DNA from: JADKHR01 sp041917295
GTDB lineage: Bacteria; Elusimicrobiota; Elusimicrobia; FEN-1173
Direction of reading: 5' to 3'
Assembly: GCA_041917295.1 (NCBI GenBank)
Contig: JAYRXX010000022.1
Span: 1 to 64,000 of the forward strand
Length of the DNA: 64,000 nt
Part shown: positions 26,975 through 36,152 of the stretch, in pieces
Position numbering within the stretch: position 1 is the stretch's first letter
Layout of the letters: each line of letters opens with the position of its first letter
The notes under the pieces: model-generated
Seen by the model: the letters and a program-made list of their open reading frames with translations, nothing else
Told to the model about the DNA's origin: nothing
Database searches by the model: none
Translations under genes and position numbers: made by a program

Positions 26975-27597
26975 TGGACCAAAAATTCGGTCATGTACAC
27001 ATTGCTGATTTCCCCTTCTGTCAAAAATTTGTTCATTTTTTGGCGGAGGGTCTCTTTGAGCATGTCTTTGCCCGCATCGGAGCCAATGTCTTGGGCCCGA
27101 ATATTGCCCAACGTGTCAACGAGACAATCGTAGATTTGATGGTCCACCACTTTCAGTTCTTCGGCGGCCCCCTTGCTGTCGGCTTCCAGGGTGATGGACA
27201 CCTTGGCGAACCGGTGGTTCGAGTCCGGCGCCAAATTGACCACCGTGGTGCGCAACGGATAGGTCAAACTCGCGCCCCCTTCCCCTTTTTCGCCCTCCCC
27301 GCCTTTCTTTTTCTTCTTTTTTTCTTTGCCTTCTTTTTTCGATTCGCCGTGGCCTTCGCCGGACGGTTTTTCAACCGCCTCTTCGTGCCCAGCCGAATCC
27401 GGGGGTTGATGGGGATCCGCCAAATTCACGGGAGTTAACGGCGCCCCCGTGGCCACAGGACCCATTTGAGCCGCGGCTTTCGCCAGCGCGTGAGTGACCA
27501 CGAAATAGGACCCGGCCACGCAGACCGTCCCCGAGACACCGATCAACACCACATCCCACAACCCTTTGAGAAGTGTTTCTTTTTCAATCAGTGCCAT
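26971..27597 (-). CDS. fliL: FliL, stator-associated membrane protein
   Basis: 208 residues. One membrane helix (about 14-38) and a periplasmic FliL domain (about 110-208, YPLRTTVVNLAPDSNHRFAKVSITLE... DIGSDAGKDMLKETLRQKMNKFLTEGEISNVYMTEFLVQ). Between them lies a striking Lys/Glu/Gly linker (about 82-108), nearly pure KKEGKEKKKKKK-type sequence. FliL surrounds the stator units. It follows flgE by 18 bases. Confidence 0.93.
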   Translation of the reverse strand: MALIEKETLLKGLWDVVLIGVSGTVCVAGSYFVVTHALAKAAAQMGPVATGAPLTPVNLADPHQPPDSAGHEEAVEKPSGEGHGESKKEGKEKKKKKKGGEGEKGEGGASLTYPLRTTVVNLAPDSNHRFAKVSITLEADSKGAAEELKVVDHQIYDCLVDTLGNIRAQDIGSDAGKDMLKETLRQKMNKFLTEGEISNVYMTEFLVQ

Positions 27598-27615
27598 CGG
27601 CGACGGTCTCCTTTA

Positions 27616-29637
27616 TCATCGTTTAAGGTTTACAAGTTCTTCCAGCAATTGGTCAGACGTGGTAATGACCCGGGCGTTGGATTGGAACCCGCGCTGGGTG
27701 ACGATCATGTCGGTAAATTCCCGGGCCACGTCCACGTTCGACATTTCAAGCGTTCCAGAAATAATGCTTCCCCGTCCGCCCGACTTGGCCGCGCCAAATT
27801 CGGCCGTGCCCGAGTTGGAGGACTCGGACATAAAGTTGCGGCCTTCCCGTTTCAACCCCGCCGAGTTACGAAACGTGGCCACCGCCAGCTGGCCCAACGT
27901 CAAGTTGCGTCCGTTTGAGAAGGTTCCCACCACGTCGCCTTCCTGACCGATGGAAAACCCGCTGAGGGTCGCGGAGCTAAACCCGTCTTGTGAGTTCAAC
28001 ACAATTGAGGAATCGTTGGTGAACTGGGTGCATCCCGTAAAATCGACCGCAATAGCCAACGGGGACGCCGCGCCGCTGGTCAGCGGGATGGAAATACTTC
28101 CCGTGGGCGTAACCAACGTTCCCGCGTTGTCAAAGTTCATCACGCCTGTGCCCACCGCGGTTCCGGCATAGGTGGCCGACCATTGCCAGCTGTTAGCGGC
28201 TGTTTTCGAAAACCGAAAATCCACACCCAGTGGATTGCCCAGGGAATCGAACACCTGCGTGGAAGTCCGATAACTGGTGGCGTCCTGAGCGGCTTGGACT
28301 TCGCCGAAACTTTGAGAGGCTGAAAACGTGGGCCGCAAATCGTCGGACGGGTTCGGTCCAGCGCCCAGAACGAGACCTGTAACGGCGTTGACCGCGCCGT
28401 CCGCGCCGGTCAGCAACAGCGACCCGTCCGTGTCGATCACCAGATCTTCGCCCGTGGCCGGAGCGCCGGTAAACAGCGCCGTCCGCAAAGCGTCTCGGTA
28501 ATCGGCGTAGGTCGTGGTGCCCAAAATGTCCGCCAGCACCGGGGAAGACGCGATGATGCTGGACTTCACGTTGGCGGAAATCAACGTGATGTCGTCACCG
28601 ACGGCCAAACCCAATGACACCCCGGACGACGACATCAAATCCACCAGCTCGTCGGTGCCCACCGCGGGGCGCAACAGCTCTTCGGAATCGCCGGTGATGC
28701 CGCCCCCGGCGATGGAAACAGGAAACCGGAACGCGTTGTTTGCCAAGGTGTTTCCCGGCACGCTGATTTGCAAATTTGTGATGGCGTTGGATCCGTCGGT
28801 GGTGACCCGGATGGATCCGTCGGCTTGGACCGCCGCCGTTTCCGTCAAATCGCCGTCGGCCACACTGCGCAGGGCCGCTTGAATGGCCGCCGCGATGTTC
28901 GCCAACGTGGTGCCGGCATTAACGACGATCGGCGCGGCCGCAATTAAAGTTCCGCCCACCGATCCGGAAATGGACAACGACGTTCCCGCCGTTAACCCCA
29001 ACGACGCGCCCGCCGAGTTGCGCAAATCCGTTGCGAGCGTGGTTCCAGCCGCCGAGGCCAACAACGACGGGGTTTGGGCGATGGTCCCTTGGATCAACGT
29101 TCCGGCCGCGTCCAGGTTTCCGTTAAAAGTCATGCGACCCGTTCGCTGGGCGGGCAGAACGTCGCCCACGGGGATCGACAACTCTTCAATGGGTTGCGAC
29201 GTGTCCACGACGCTGTTAACGGCGTTCCAGCCCATGTAGACGGAACCGTCCGACGGGTTCACCAAATTCCCCCGAAGACCCAATTCCATCAGACCGGCCC
29301 GGGAATATTTGTTGCGGGCTCCGTCGTTCACGACGAAATACCCTTCCCCTTGCAATGACATATCCGTGGATCGCCCGGTGGATTCCAAGTTTCCCTGGGT
29401 GTTGATGGAGTCGACGCTGTGAATAAAGGAACCCAACCCCAGCTGAACCGGGTTGGTTCCGCCCACCGCCTGGGGCGCGGAGGCGTCTCTCACCGTCTGA
29501 TACACCAGGTCGCCGAAACTGACCCGGTTGTATTTAAATCCGATGGTGTTCACGTTGGACAAGTTGTTACCGATCACGTTCATGCGGAACTGGTGGTTCT
29601 TTAATCCGGACACGCCGGAAAACAAGGCTGGCATCAT
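27616..29637 (-). CDS. flgE: FlgE, hook protein with large central insertion
   Basis: 673 residues, far longer than the roughly 400 of enteric FlgE. N-terminal hook motif (GNNLSNVNTIGFKYNRVSFGDLVYQTVRD, about 24-52) and C-terminal EFTDMIVTQRGFQSNARVITTSDQLLEELVNLKR are canonical. Residues about 170-440 are Ala/Thr/Asp-rich beta sequence with repeated IN-like elements (AGTTLANIAAAIQAAL; GDDITLISANV), expected to be extra surface domains of the hook. ATG 29637 with AGGAGG is used; a second ATG follows directly. A sigma-54 promoter lies 49 bases ahead of the start. Confidence 0.94.
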   Translation of the reverse strand: MMPALFSGVSGLKNHQFRMNVIGNNLSNVNTIGFKYNRVSFGDLVYQTVRDASAPQAVGGTNPVQLGLGSFIHSVDSINTQGNLESTGRSTDMSLQGEGYFVVNDGARNKYSRAGLMELGLRGNLVNPSDGSVYMGWNAVNSVVDTSQPIEELSIPVGDVLPAQRTGRMTFNGNLDAAGTLIQGTIAQTPSLLASAAGTTLATDLRNSAGASLGLTAGTSLSISGSVGGTLIAAAPIVVNAGTTLANIAAAIQAALRSVADGDLTETAAVQADGSIRVTTDGSNAITNLQISVPGNTLANNAFRFPVSIAGGGITGDSEELLRPAVGTDELVDLMSSSGVSLGLAVGDDITLISANVKSSIIASSPVLADILGTTTYADYRDALRTALFTGAPATGEDLVIDTDGSLLLTGADGAVNAVTGLVLGAGPNPSDDLRPTFSASQSFGEVQAAQDATSYRTSTQVFDSLGNPLGVDFRFSKTAANSWQWSATYAGTAVGTGVMNFDNAGTLVTPTGSISIPLTSGAASPLAIAVDFTGCTQFTNDSSIVLNSQDGFSSATLSGFSIGQEGDVVGTFSNGRNLTLGQLAVATFRNSAGLKREGRNFMSESSNSGTAEFGAAKSGGRGSIISGTLEMSNVDVAREFTDMIVTQRGFQSNARVITTSDQLLEELVNLKR

Positions 29638-29696
29638 GGTTTCGGTTCCTCCTGGTTTTGGATGCACTTCCCAATACGGCTGATCATTTTCACTTA

Positions 29697-29712
29697 TGCA
29701 AGATTCGTGCGA
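29697..29712 (-). promoter_or_regulatory. Sigma-54 promoter of flgE operon
   Basis: On the minus strand TCGCACGAATCTTGCA fits -24/-12 spacing, with a G-to-C change in the -24 GG and a full TTGCA. It predicts a start near 29686 and a 49-base leader. It overlaps the 3' end of the upstream gene, so flgE through the hybrid kinase can be transcribed apart from the flgB unit. Confidence 0.8.
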
Positions 29713-29713
29713 A

Positions 29714-30064
29714 TCACAACAGTACGGCGCTGTCGATTTGAGTAAATACGTTATCGCGCAAACGGTCGCGGGTCATCGAGGTGATAACAATTTTTTCCCG
29801 GACGTTGGCGATAAAGACCTTATCGTCCATCAGCAGGACTGTCGAGCGGGCTCCTTTAGCCGCCGCTTTGTCCATGCCCTGGTCCAACCGCTCTTTTTCG
29901 GCGTCGGTCAGGTGAATGCCGTCGCGTTGGAGCCGTTCTTCGGCGTGTTTGGAAAACTTAACCAACTCCCGCCGAAAAATACTGTCGAACCCGTCCGCGG
30001 GCCGGGCACGGCCGGGCGCCGATGGCGACCCCGCCGCCCCAATCGACCCGATCCCGTCGATCAC
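29714..30064 (-). CDS. Flagellar operon protein, TIGR02530 type
   Basis: 116 residues. Resembles the small conserved protein found between flgD and flgE in many flagellar operons (TIGR02530/Flagellar_put): FRRELVKFSKHAEERLQRDGIHLTDAEKERLDQGMDKAAAKGARSTVLLMDDKVFIANVREKIVITSM, ending NVFTQIDSAVLL, which is close to the family's F-T-N-I-D-G/S-A end. The biochemical role is not established. It overlaps flgD by 4 bases and precedes flgE. Confidence 0.88.
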   Translation of the reverse strand: MIDGIGSIGAAGSPSAPGRARPADGFDSIFRRELVKFSKHAEERLQRDGIHLTDAEKERLDQGMDKAAAKGARSTVLLMDDKVFIANVREKIVITSMTRDRLRDNVFTQIDSAVLL

Positions 30065-30471
30065 GCCAGCACCTCGCTAAGGCCGGTCAACGGAACCTCT
30101 TTGTTGGTATTTAAGTGCAGAATTAATTTTTCCTCGCTCATCCGAAGTCCATCCACAATGCCTTGGACGCTGTCCCCGGCCTCGGTTCGACCCTGGACAA
30201 ACCGCCCCAACAGGCTCCCCCCTTGGCCCCACTGGGTGGTCTTCGTAAGTTCGGCCATGGAATCGGCCAACTTTTGGGTTTGTTCCAGGGACGAAAACTG
30301 GGCCAGCGTTCCCACCATCTCCTGTTCGGACGCCGGGTTCAAGGGATCTTGATGTTCCAATTGGGTGGTGAGCAGTTTAAGGAAATCATCCTTGCCCAAT
30401 CCCCCCGTGTTGCGTTTCGCCGTAAACTCCGTGTGGTCTGCGGACGTGACACCGTTGACGCTTTCAGCCAT
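30061..30471 (-). CDS. flgD: FlgD, hook cap scaffold (short form)
   Basis: 136 residues. The conserved FlgD N-terminal domain is present (LGKDDFLKLLTTQLEHQDPLNPASEQEMVGTLAQFSSLEQTQKL, about 24-68) followed by a short segment on which FlgD normally carries Ig/Tudor-like domains. The short form occurs in several phyla. It caps the growing hook. AGGAGG precedes ATG 30471. Confidence 0.93.
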   Translation of the reverse strand: MAESVNGVTSADHTEFTAKRNTGGLGKDDFLKLLTTQLEHQDPLNPASEQEMVGTLAQFSSLEQTQKLADSMAELTKTTQWGQGGSLLGRFVQGRTEAGDSVQGIVDGLRMSEEKLILHLNTNKEVPLTGLSEVLA

Positions 30472-30483
30472 GATAGAAACCTC

Positions 30484-32061
30484 CTAAGCGACTAAATCCA
30501 CTCGCCATGCCCCTGAAGACACGGGATGAGGATTGGTTTTGGGTCCCTCTGAAACCTGATTGGCGTTGACCGGAAACGCCGACCACCGGGATCCGTCAGC
30601 ATCGGACCGGCCGTTGCCTACGCCGCCCGAAGACACCTGCACCGCCAACCCGTTAACGGTCCAGCCCAGGGTGTTGAGGGATCCGGACAGTTCTTTCAAC
30701 CCGGCCACAACCGAATGGCGGGCGGAATCGTTTTCCACCGTAAATCGCATGGACACGTCTTTGCCTTTGGCTTCCAGGGCGATGTTCATCTCACCCAAAT
30801 GCTCCGGATGAAGTTCCACGTGAACCACCGATCGACCCGATTCAAGGTGGACATGAATTTGTTTCGCAAGTTCCATGGGCGAAGGCGACAACACCGCAAC
30901 CGGCACCGCGGGCCGAACCGGTTCCGCCGGGGACCCTTTTTCGATTCGGGGGGGAGAAACGACCCCTTCTCCCGTTAAAACAACTTCGGCCGAGCTTTTA
31001 AACGAACTCGTTGCGTCCGAAACGGCCTTTAGCGCATCACGAAACGTCGCGTCTTGCTCGATTGAAGGCAACTTGCTTTCCGGCGCGGGCATGGTGGACT
31101 GTACGCTGGGAAGGGGACCGGATTTCTGCTGGATCGGCCTCTCCACTTTAGCGACAACGGGGATTTCTCCGTTATCCGAACTCCCATTGACAAAGGCGTT
31201 TGACGACAGAGAAGGACGGGCCGCATCCGGAGTTCCTTGGGTCCTCTCTGGGCGATCCGTCTCCGCTTTGGGTAAAGAAAGATCCGGCGTGCTGACTTCG
31301 GCAGGAGGAACCGCTGGCTGGTCTGATTCCAATGAAGAAGTCGGCGCAACTTTGGCTTTGGGGTTTTCGATCACAGGCGCACCAAAACCTGTGTTTAATT
31401 CTCGACCTGTTCTCGCCACGGCCTCAACAACGCCGGAATTTTCAGGGGATTCCACGATCAACCCCCCATTGGAATTCGGTTCAACGCGGTCCGGCACAAT
31501 CACCGCCAAGGGGATCTCCGCGACCACCAAAGGCAACGGCGCCGAAACCGAAACCGGGGGAGCGGGCACGGATGATTCTTTCGCTAATGAAGGATCGTCT
31601 GTGTCGGAGTCCTCTTCTCCGGCCCCCCCTTCCAGGGGGATTGCAGGCAGGATCTCCTCCACCGGAGGGGATTCCAAATCCCCCGCCAAAGACGGGTCAA
31701 CCGACTCCGGCAACAGAACCATCAGGTCGGGTGTTTCTTTGACCGCCAGGGAGTTGGGAACAGACGGAAGCGACACCGTTTCGAGCGGCACCAAACCGGG
31801 GACCTCCATCACGGCCACCGGTTCTACACTTTGCTCAGAACAATTTTTGGGGCTCGACTGATTGGTCTGCTCAGGTTTGGCGGGCAATTCGGATTTCGCC
31901 GATACCGTATTTTTAGGCGGGAGAGGCCCCCCCGCCGGTGCACTTTCACGGTTGCATTCTTCTTTAAGGCACGCGGAAAATTCGTCCGCGTTTGTCGCCG
32001 GTCCCGGCGATCCTTTCGGCCCTCCCTCAAGGGGTCCAGGCCCGATCATGGGAACACTCAT
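30484..32061 (-). CDS. fliK: FliK, hook-length control protein
   Basis: 525 residues. A long Pro/Ser/Glu-rich, poorly structured N-terminal region (the ruler, about 1-400) and a C-terminal Flg_hook domain (LAKQIHVHLESGRSVVHVELHPEHLGEMNIALEAKGKDVSMRFTVENDSARHSVVAGLKELSGSLNTLGW, about 390-465) that triggers the FlhB switch. It overlaps the MotE-like gene by 4 bases. A sigma-54-type promoter inside the upstream gene may allow separate expression. Confidence 0.93.
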   Translation of the reverse strand: MSVPMIGPGPLEGGPKGSPGPATNADEFSACLKEECNRESAPAGGPLPPKNTVSAKSELPAKPEQTNQSSPKNCSEQSVEPVAVMEVPGLVPLETVSLPSVPNSLAVKETPDLMVLLPESVDPSLAGDLESPPVEEILPAIPLEGGAGEEDSDTDDPSLAKESSVPAPPVSVSAPLPLVVAEIPLAVIVPDRVEPNSNGGLIVESPENSGVVEAVARTGRELNTGFGAPVIENPKAKVAPTSSLESDQPAVPPAEVSTPDLSLPKAETDRPERTQGTPDAARPSLSSNAFVNGSSDNGEIPVVAKVERPIQQKSGPLPSVQSTMPAPESKLPSIEQDATFRDALKAVSDATSSFKSSAEVVLTGEGVVSPPRIEKGSPAEPVRPAVPVAVLSPSPMELAKQIHVHLESGRSVVHVELHPEHLGEMNIALEAKGKDVSMRFTVENDSARHSVVAGLKELSGSLNTLGWTVNGLAVQVSSGGVGNGRSDADGSRWSAFPVNANQVSEGPKTNPHPVSSGAWRVDLVA

Positions 32062-32753
32062 GGAGTTCCTCCTTTACTTCCCGAAAGGCGGGCGGAAATT
32101 GAAGCCGCCCGTTTCGGGGGAAACAACGCTAAAATGGCCGCCACTTCCGCTTCTTTCATTCGCGCCAACACATCCGCCGCCTCGTTGTTGGGCAACTCCA
32201 ACAGAATCTTGGCCGCTTTTTCCGGCGTCATGTTCGCGTACATCTTGGTCATCTTTTTCGCGCCCATGGCCGCTTTTTGGTCCGCCGCCTGGGCCGTTTT
32301 AAGAGCCGATTCCAACTTCACTATTCGCCCCTGGGCGGACTCCAGAGCGTCTTTCATTTCCTGCACCACTTTCTGGGCCTCGGCAACTTTAATATCCAGC
32401 GAATCCATTCTCCGCCCATTGTTTCGCCCGTCCTCTTCCACTTTTAAGACCGCTTTCAACTGAACATCCAGGGTGGACCGAAGGGTCTCTTGATCGTTTT
32501 TGACGATCTGAAGCTCCTTGAGCGAAACCCCCGGTGTTCCGGGGACCGGGACCTCCCTGACGACCATTGGCGATGCAAGAGGCGTGCCAGGCGTAACAAC
32601 AACGGGTTCGTGGGATTCCAGCAGATTTTTCCATGCCGGGGGCGGGGCGGACCGAACCGATCGGACCAACTGGGTCAATCCAACCGTCGTAAAGTAAGAC
32701 GTGGCGATCGTGGTGAACACCGCCGACATCGAATAGCGTATCGCGTTTCTCAT
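32058..32753 (-). CDS. MotE-like / MgtE_N-domain flagellar protein
   Basis: 231 residues. An N-terminal hydrophobic helix (about 7-30), a Pro-rich linker, a coiled coil (about 75-160) and a C-terminal MgtE N-domain-like helical repeat (KMYANMTPEKAAKILLELPNNEAADVLARMKEAEVAAILALFPPKRAASISARL). This architecture, between fliJ and fliK, matches the MotE/YlxF group thought to help stator or export function in the periplasm. A perfect sigma-54 promoter motif lies within its codons at 32574-32589. Confidence 0.82.
   Translation of the reverse strand: MRNAIRYSMSAVFTTIATSYFTTVGLTQLVRSVRSAPPPAWKNLLESHEPVVVTPGTPLASPMVVREVPVPGTPGVSLKELQIVKNDQETLRSTLDVQLKAVLKVEEDGRNNGRRMDSLDIKVAEAQKVVQEMKDALESAQGRIVKLESALKTAQAADQKAAMGAKKMTKMYANMTPEKAAKILLELPNNEAADVLARMKEAEVAAILALFPPKRAASISARLSGSKGGTP
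32574..32589 (-). promoter_or_regulatory. Intragenic sigma-54 promoter ahead of fliK
   Basis: On the minus strand TGGCACGCCTCTTGCA is a perfect -24/-12 element inside the MotE-like gene. Fifteen bases are identical to the flgB promoter. Predicted start about 32563, roughly 500 bases before fliK. It would add fliK-flgD-TIGR02530 transcripts, or give a shorter MotE-like protein; function is inferred. Confidence 0.6.
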
Positions 32754-33196
32754 GGGACGTTCCTCCGAAACAGAGTGGCCGCGGCAAAATCGGCCCGTTT
32801 GGTTTCCAACGCGCGAATGTCGTCCAAATGGGAACGGCGGCGAATTTCTTTTAACCGTTCCAAAATTTCCCGGTCCCGCACCGCCTCGCGAAGCGCGGCC
32901 TCCTGGGCCGTCACCGCGGCCAGCAGGGGAACCAGGGCTTCCTGAGCCGCGGCCCTTTTTTCGTCCAAAAAATCCAAATATTCCACCCGGCGACGGTCGC
33001 GGACAACGTCCAGATCGCCCGCGGCATTGACCGGCCGGGTTTCAAACCAGCGGCGGCGTTCCTCATCCAACAGGTCCAACCGCTTTCGGGCCACGGTTAC
33101 GGCCGCCCGGGCTTCGGCCAACGATCGGGACACCCTGTCCACTTTTCGCCGCCTCAATTTCAACGGGGTTTCCAACCGAAACTGAAATCGTTTCAT
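32750..33196 (-). CDS. fliJ: FliJ, export ATPase stalk protein
   Basis: 148 residues, almost entirely a two-helix coiled coil: MKRFQFRLETPLKLRRRKVDRVSRSLAEARA... at the start and ...REILERLKEIRRRSHLDDIRALETKRADFAAA at the end, the FliJ pattern. It sits in the FliI hexamer and links it to FlhA. It overlaps fliI and the MotE-like gene by 4 bases each. Confidence 0.9.
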   Translation of the reverse strand: MKRFQFRLETPLKLRRRKVDRVSRSLAEARAAVTVARKRLDLLDEERRRWFETRPVNAAGDLDVVRDRRRVEYLDFLDEKRAAAQEALVPLLAAVTAQEAALREAVRDREILERLKEIRRRSHLDDIRALETKRADFAAATLFRRNVP

Positions 33197-34512
33197 TTTT
33201 TGGCCCCGTCCACGAACAAGCCCATCAACTGCTTTTGCGTATCAGCAAACGACGAGCCGGCGGCCACCTCCTGGCGCAGAAACTTGTTAACCCGATCCAG
33301 ATGGTCCAAGGCGTAATCAATTTTGGCATCGGTTCCGCGCACATAGGCTCCCACCCGGATCAAGTCTTCCGCTTCCCGGTAAGTGGCCAACACCTCTCTT
33401 AACCGACCCGCCGCTTTCATGTGCGCGTCGGTCGTCACGTCCGGCATGAGACGGCTGAGGGATTCCAAAACGTCCACCGCGGGGTAATGGCCCTGGCCGG
33501 CCAGTTTCCGCGACAACACCACGTGCCCGTCCAACAACGACCGAAGCGCGTCGGCCACGGGTTCGTCCATGTCGTCGGCCTCCACCAGCACCGTGTAAAA
33601 ACCCGTGATGCTCCCGGTTTCAAATAATCCGGCCCGTTCCAACAAACGGGGCAAAAACGCGAACACCGACGGGGTGTATCCCTTGGTGGTGGGCGGCTCG
33701 CCCAGGGCCAACCCCAACTCGCGTCCCGCCATGGCCAACCGGGTTACCGAATCCATCATCAGCAAAACGTTTTTGCCTTCCGAAGCGAAATATTCCGCCG
33801 CGGCCGTGGCCCCCAGGGCCGCGTGGAGCCGCGCCATGGGCGTTTGGTCCGACGTGGCCACCACCACCACCGACCGGGCCAAACCCGACGGACCCAAATC
33901 TTTTTCCACAAAGTCCCTCACTTCCCGGCCCCGTTCGCCCACCAGCGAAATCACGTTCACATCGGCCTGGGTCGATCGAGCGATCATGCCCAACAAGGAA
34001 CTTTTTCCCACCCCGCCGCCGGCAAACAACCCGATGCGTTGGCCCCGCCCGCACGTCAAAATCCCATCAATGGCCCGCACGCCGGTCATCAAGGGTTCCT
34101 TGATCCGCCGTCGGCGCATGGGTTCCGGCGGCGACGCGCGCAACGATCGCCGTTCGGTTAATTGCAACGGACCCCGATCGTCCAAGGGCATTCCCCGATG
34201 GTCCACCACCCGTCCCAACAACGCGTCGCCCACCGGCATGGACACCGGCCCAATGCCGTTCATCCAGATGGACCCAGGCCCCAACCCGTCCACTTCGGTC
34301 AACGGGGCGAACAAAATGGTGTCGTCTCGAAACCCCACGGTTTCGGCCCAAAAAAACCGATGGCCGGTCCGTTCCCACACCCGGCAAATTTCCCCCAACG
34401 CCACCGCCGGGCCCACGCCTTCCAGCAATCCGCCCGACACCCGGGTCAACCGGCCAACATGACGCGCCAGGGGCAATCGCTCCAGCGTCTCCCGGTAGGC
34501 CGCGTAGTTCAT
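33193..34512 (-). CDS. fliI: FliI, flagellar export ATPase
   Basis: 439 residues. ATPase of the export apparatus, homologous to the F1 beta subunit. Walker A is GLFAGGGVGKSSLLG (about 160-174), Walker B VLLMMDSVTRLAMAGRELGLALGEPP, and a SITGFYTVLVEADDMDEPVAD stretch typical of FliI follows. Full length. In the order fliF-G-H-I-J. Confidence 0.97.
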   Translation of the reverse strand: MNYAAYRETLERLPLARHVGRLTRVSGGLLEGVGPAVALGEICRVWERTGHRFFWAETVGFRDDTILFAPLTEVDGLGPGSIWMNGIGPVSMPVGDALLGRVVDHRGMPLDDRGPLQLTERRSLRASPPEPMRRRRIKEPLMTGVRAIDGILTCGRGQRIGLFAGGGVGKSSLLGMIARSTQADVNVISLVGERGREVRDFVEKDLGPSGLARSVVVVATSDQTPMARLHAALGATAAAEYFASEGKNVLLMMDSVTRLAMAGRELGLALGEPPTTKGYTPSVFAFLPRLLERAGLFETGSITGFYTVLVEADDMDEPVADALRSLLDGHVVLSRKLAGQGHYPAVDVLESLSRLMPDVTTDAHMKAAGRLREVLATYREAEDLIRVGAYVRGTDAKIDYALDHLDRVNKFLRQEVAAGSSFADTQKQLMGLFVDGAKK

Positions 34513-35081
34513 GTTCCTTCCTCGGCCATCCGTCGAAAGGCGCGGTCCACCTCTTCCAACCGGGTGGAGACGCGCGCGTCAAACTGTTCTTTTTCGCCGT
34601 CGATCATAACGTCGCCGGGGGCCAGTCCGGCATCGCTTTGGACTTTCAGGCTGGCTCCCGCCGTTTCCGTCAACCCGCGAACCGCCGCCACGTCGTCGTG
34701 GTGAACCCGAACCGTCAACGGGCCGTCATCGCCCAACACCGACAATCCTTCCCGCACCCAGTTGATCACCCCTTCTCGATTGATCGTCAGTTCTTGCCGG
34801 CACACCCGCGCCGCAATGGACAAAATCAATTGGGCGATTTCGGGCTCGGAGCGAGCGTAAAATTTGTCCAGTTCGGCTTGAAATTGCGCCGCCATCTTTT
34901 CGCGTTCGCCGGCCAAAACCGCCCCGTTTTCCGCCGCCAGCTCGGCGCGGATCTCGGCCGCAATGCGGTCCCGTTCGGCCCGCTGTTCTTCTGTTTTCCG
35001 TTCGTCCCGGGGCCCGCCTTTGGATTCAAATCGAACCGACCCGCCGGTCACTTTCGACTGTTTCAAAATTTTCGGGGACAT
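34509..35081 (-). CDS. fliH: FliH, regulator of the export ATPase
   Basis: 190 residues: a charged, coiled N-terminal half and a C-terminal FliH/V-ATPase E-like domain (IAQLILSIAARVCRQELTINREGVINWVREGLSVLGDDGPLTVRVHHDDVAAVRGL... SDAGLAPGDVMIDGEKEQFDARVSTRLEEVDRAFRRM). It holds FliI inactive and docks it at the C-ring. One base separates it from fliG and it overlaps fliI. Confidence 0.92.
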   Translation of the reverse strand: MSPKILKQSKVTGGSVRFESKGGPRDERKTEEQRAERDRIAAEIRAELAAENGAVLAGEREKMAAQFQAELDKFYARSEPEIAQLILSIAARVCRQELTINREGVINWVREGLSVLGDDGPLTVRVHHDDVAAVRGLTETAGASLKVQSDAGLAPGDVMIDGEKEQFDARVSTRLEEVDRAFRRMAEEGT

Positions 35082-35082
35082 A

Positions 35083-36144
35083 TCAAACCAGCTGGTCTTC
35101 CGGGGCGACTTCGGCGGGCGGCCCTTCCGTTGCCGCCGCGGCCCGCTCCACGGGTTTTAAAACGATTTCCCCGCTACGAACCATGTCCCGTACGGACGAG
35201 GCGATGCGCCGTTGGGCTTCCTGCACCGCCGCCATTTTTTGCGGAGGCGAAATTTGGATTTCTTCCTTAAGCGCTTCCCCCACCCGGCCCGACATGTTTT
35301 TGAACACTTTATCGGTAACGCTTTCCGAACATTTTCGCAGGGCAATTTTTAAATCCGCCTGATTGATTTTACCCAGCAACCGTTGAAGATCTTTATCCTC
35401 CACTCTGACCAAATCGTCAAAAGTAAACAACGCCTCGGCCACTTTTTGGCCCAGCTCCGGATCGGCTTTGGTGAGCGCCTCCAAAATCCCCTTGGACACG
35501 TCGGACGCCAATTGAGACAGGATTTCCGCCGAGGCCAGTATTTCCGAAGGCGCCGGCGGCGGAGGGCCCGCGTCCTTTTTTTTGACCAACGACGCCCTCA
35601 GCCCCTCGCGAAACCACTGGGCCGTTTCCGACCGCAACGACACACCCCGCGCTCGAGCCAGCAACACGCCCGCTCGGACATCGCCGGGAAGAAGGATCAA
35701 CACTTTGGCCGCGAAGGCGTTCGGCAATTCCGCCAGCGCGAACGCGGCCGTGCCTGGCGATTCCCGGGCCAACGCTTTCGCCGTTTCGGCAGGCCCCGCC
35801 TCTTCCGCCATGGCGGAAAAAGGCTTGGCATCCCCCCCGCCCGAGGCTTTTAGCCGTTGAACAATCTCGGTTGAGCGGCGGGCCCCATACAATCGAGCCA
35901 AAACCCCTTCCATCGCGTCCAATCCGTCCTGATCGCCCGTTTCTTCCAACGCGTCGGAAAATTCCTTTAAAATCTGGAGGCGGGTTTCGTCGTCCACCTT
36001 GACCGGGTTAACCATCTCGGCGCAAATGCGTTCCACCTCGTCCTCCGGATAATTTTTCAACACCTCCACGCACTGATCGTCTGGCAACGTGCCTAAAATG
36101 AGGGCGATTTTTTGAATATCGGTGAGGGCGGTGGCGGTGGCCAT
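35083..36144 (-). CDS. fliG: FliG, motor switch protein
   Basis: 353 residues. The N-terminal domain (TDIQKIALILGTLPDDQCVEVLKNYPEDEVERICAEM) binds FliF, and the C-terminal torque domain (ALFTFDDLVRVEDKDLQRLLGKINQADLKIALRKCSESVTDKVFKNMSGRVGEALKEEIQ) contacts the stator and keeps the alternating charged residues. The middle-domain E-H-P-Q motif is altered to E-S-P-G, matching the altered surface of the FliM here. An extra C-terminal tail of about 30 residues is rich in Ala/Glu/Pro. Confidence 0.94.
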   Translation of the reverse strand: MATATALTDIQKIALILGTLPDDQCVEVLKNYPEDEVERICAEMVNPVKVDDETRLQILKEFSDALEETGDQDGLDAMEGVLARLYGARRSTEIVQRLKASGGGDAKPFSAMAEEAGPAETAKALARESPGTAAFALAELPNAFAAKVLILLPGDVRAGVLLARARGVSLRSETAQWFREGLRASLVKKKDAGPPPPAPSEILASAEILSQLASDVSKGILEALTKADPELGQKVAEALFTFDDLVRVEDKDLQRLLGKINQADLKIALRKCSESVTDKVFKNMSGRVGEALKEEIQISPPQKMAAVQEAQRRIASSVRDMVRSGEIVLKPVERAAAATEGPPAEVAPEDQLV

Positions 36145-36152
36145 GGATTAGG

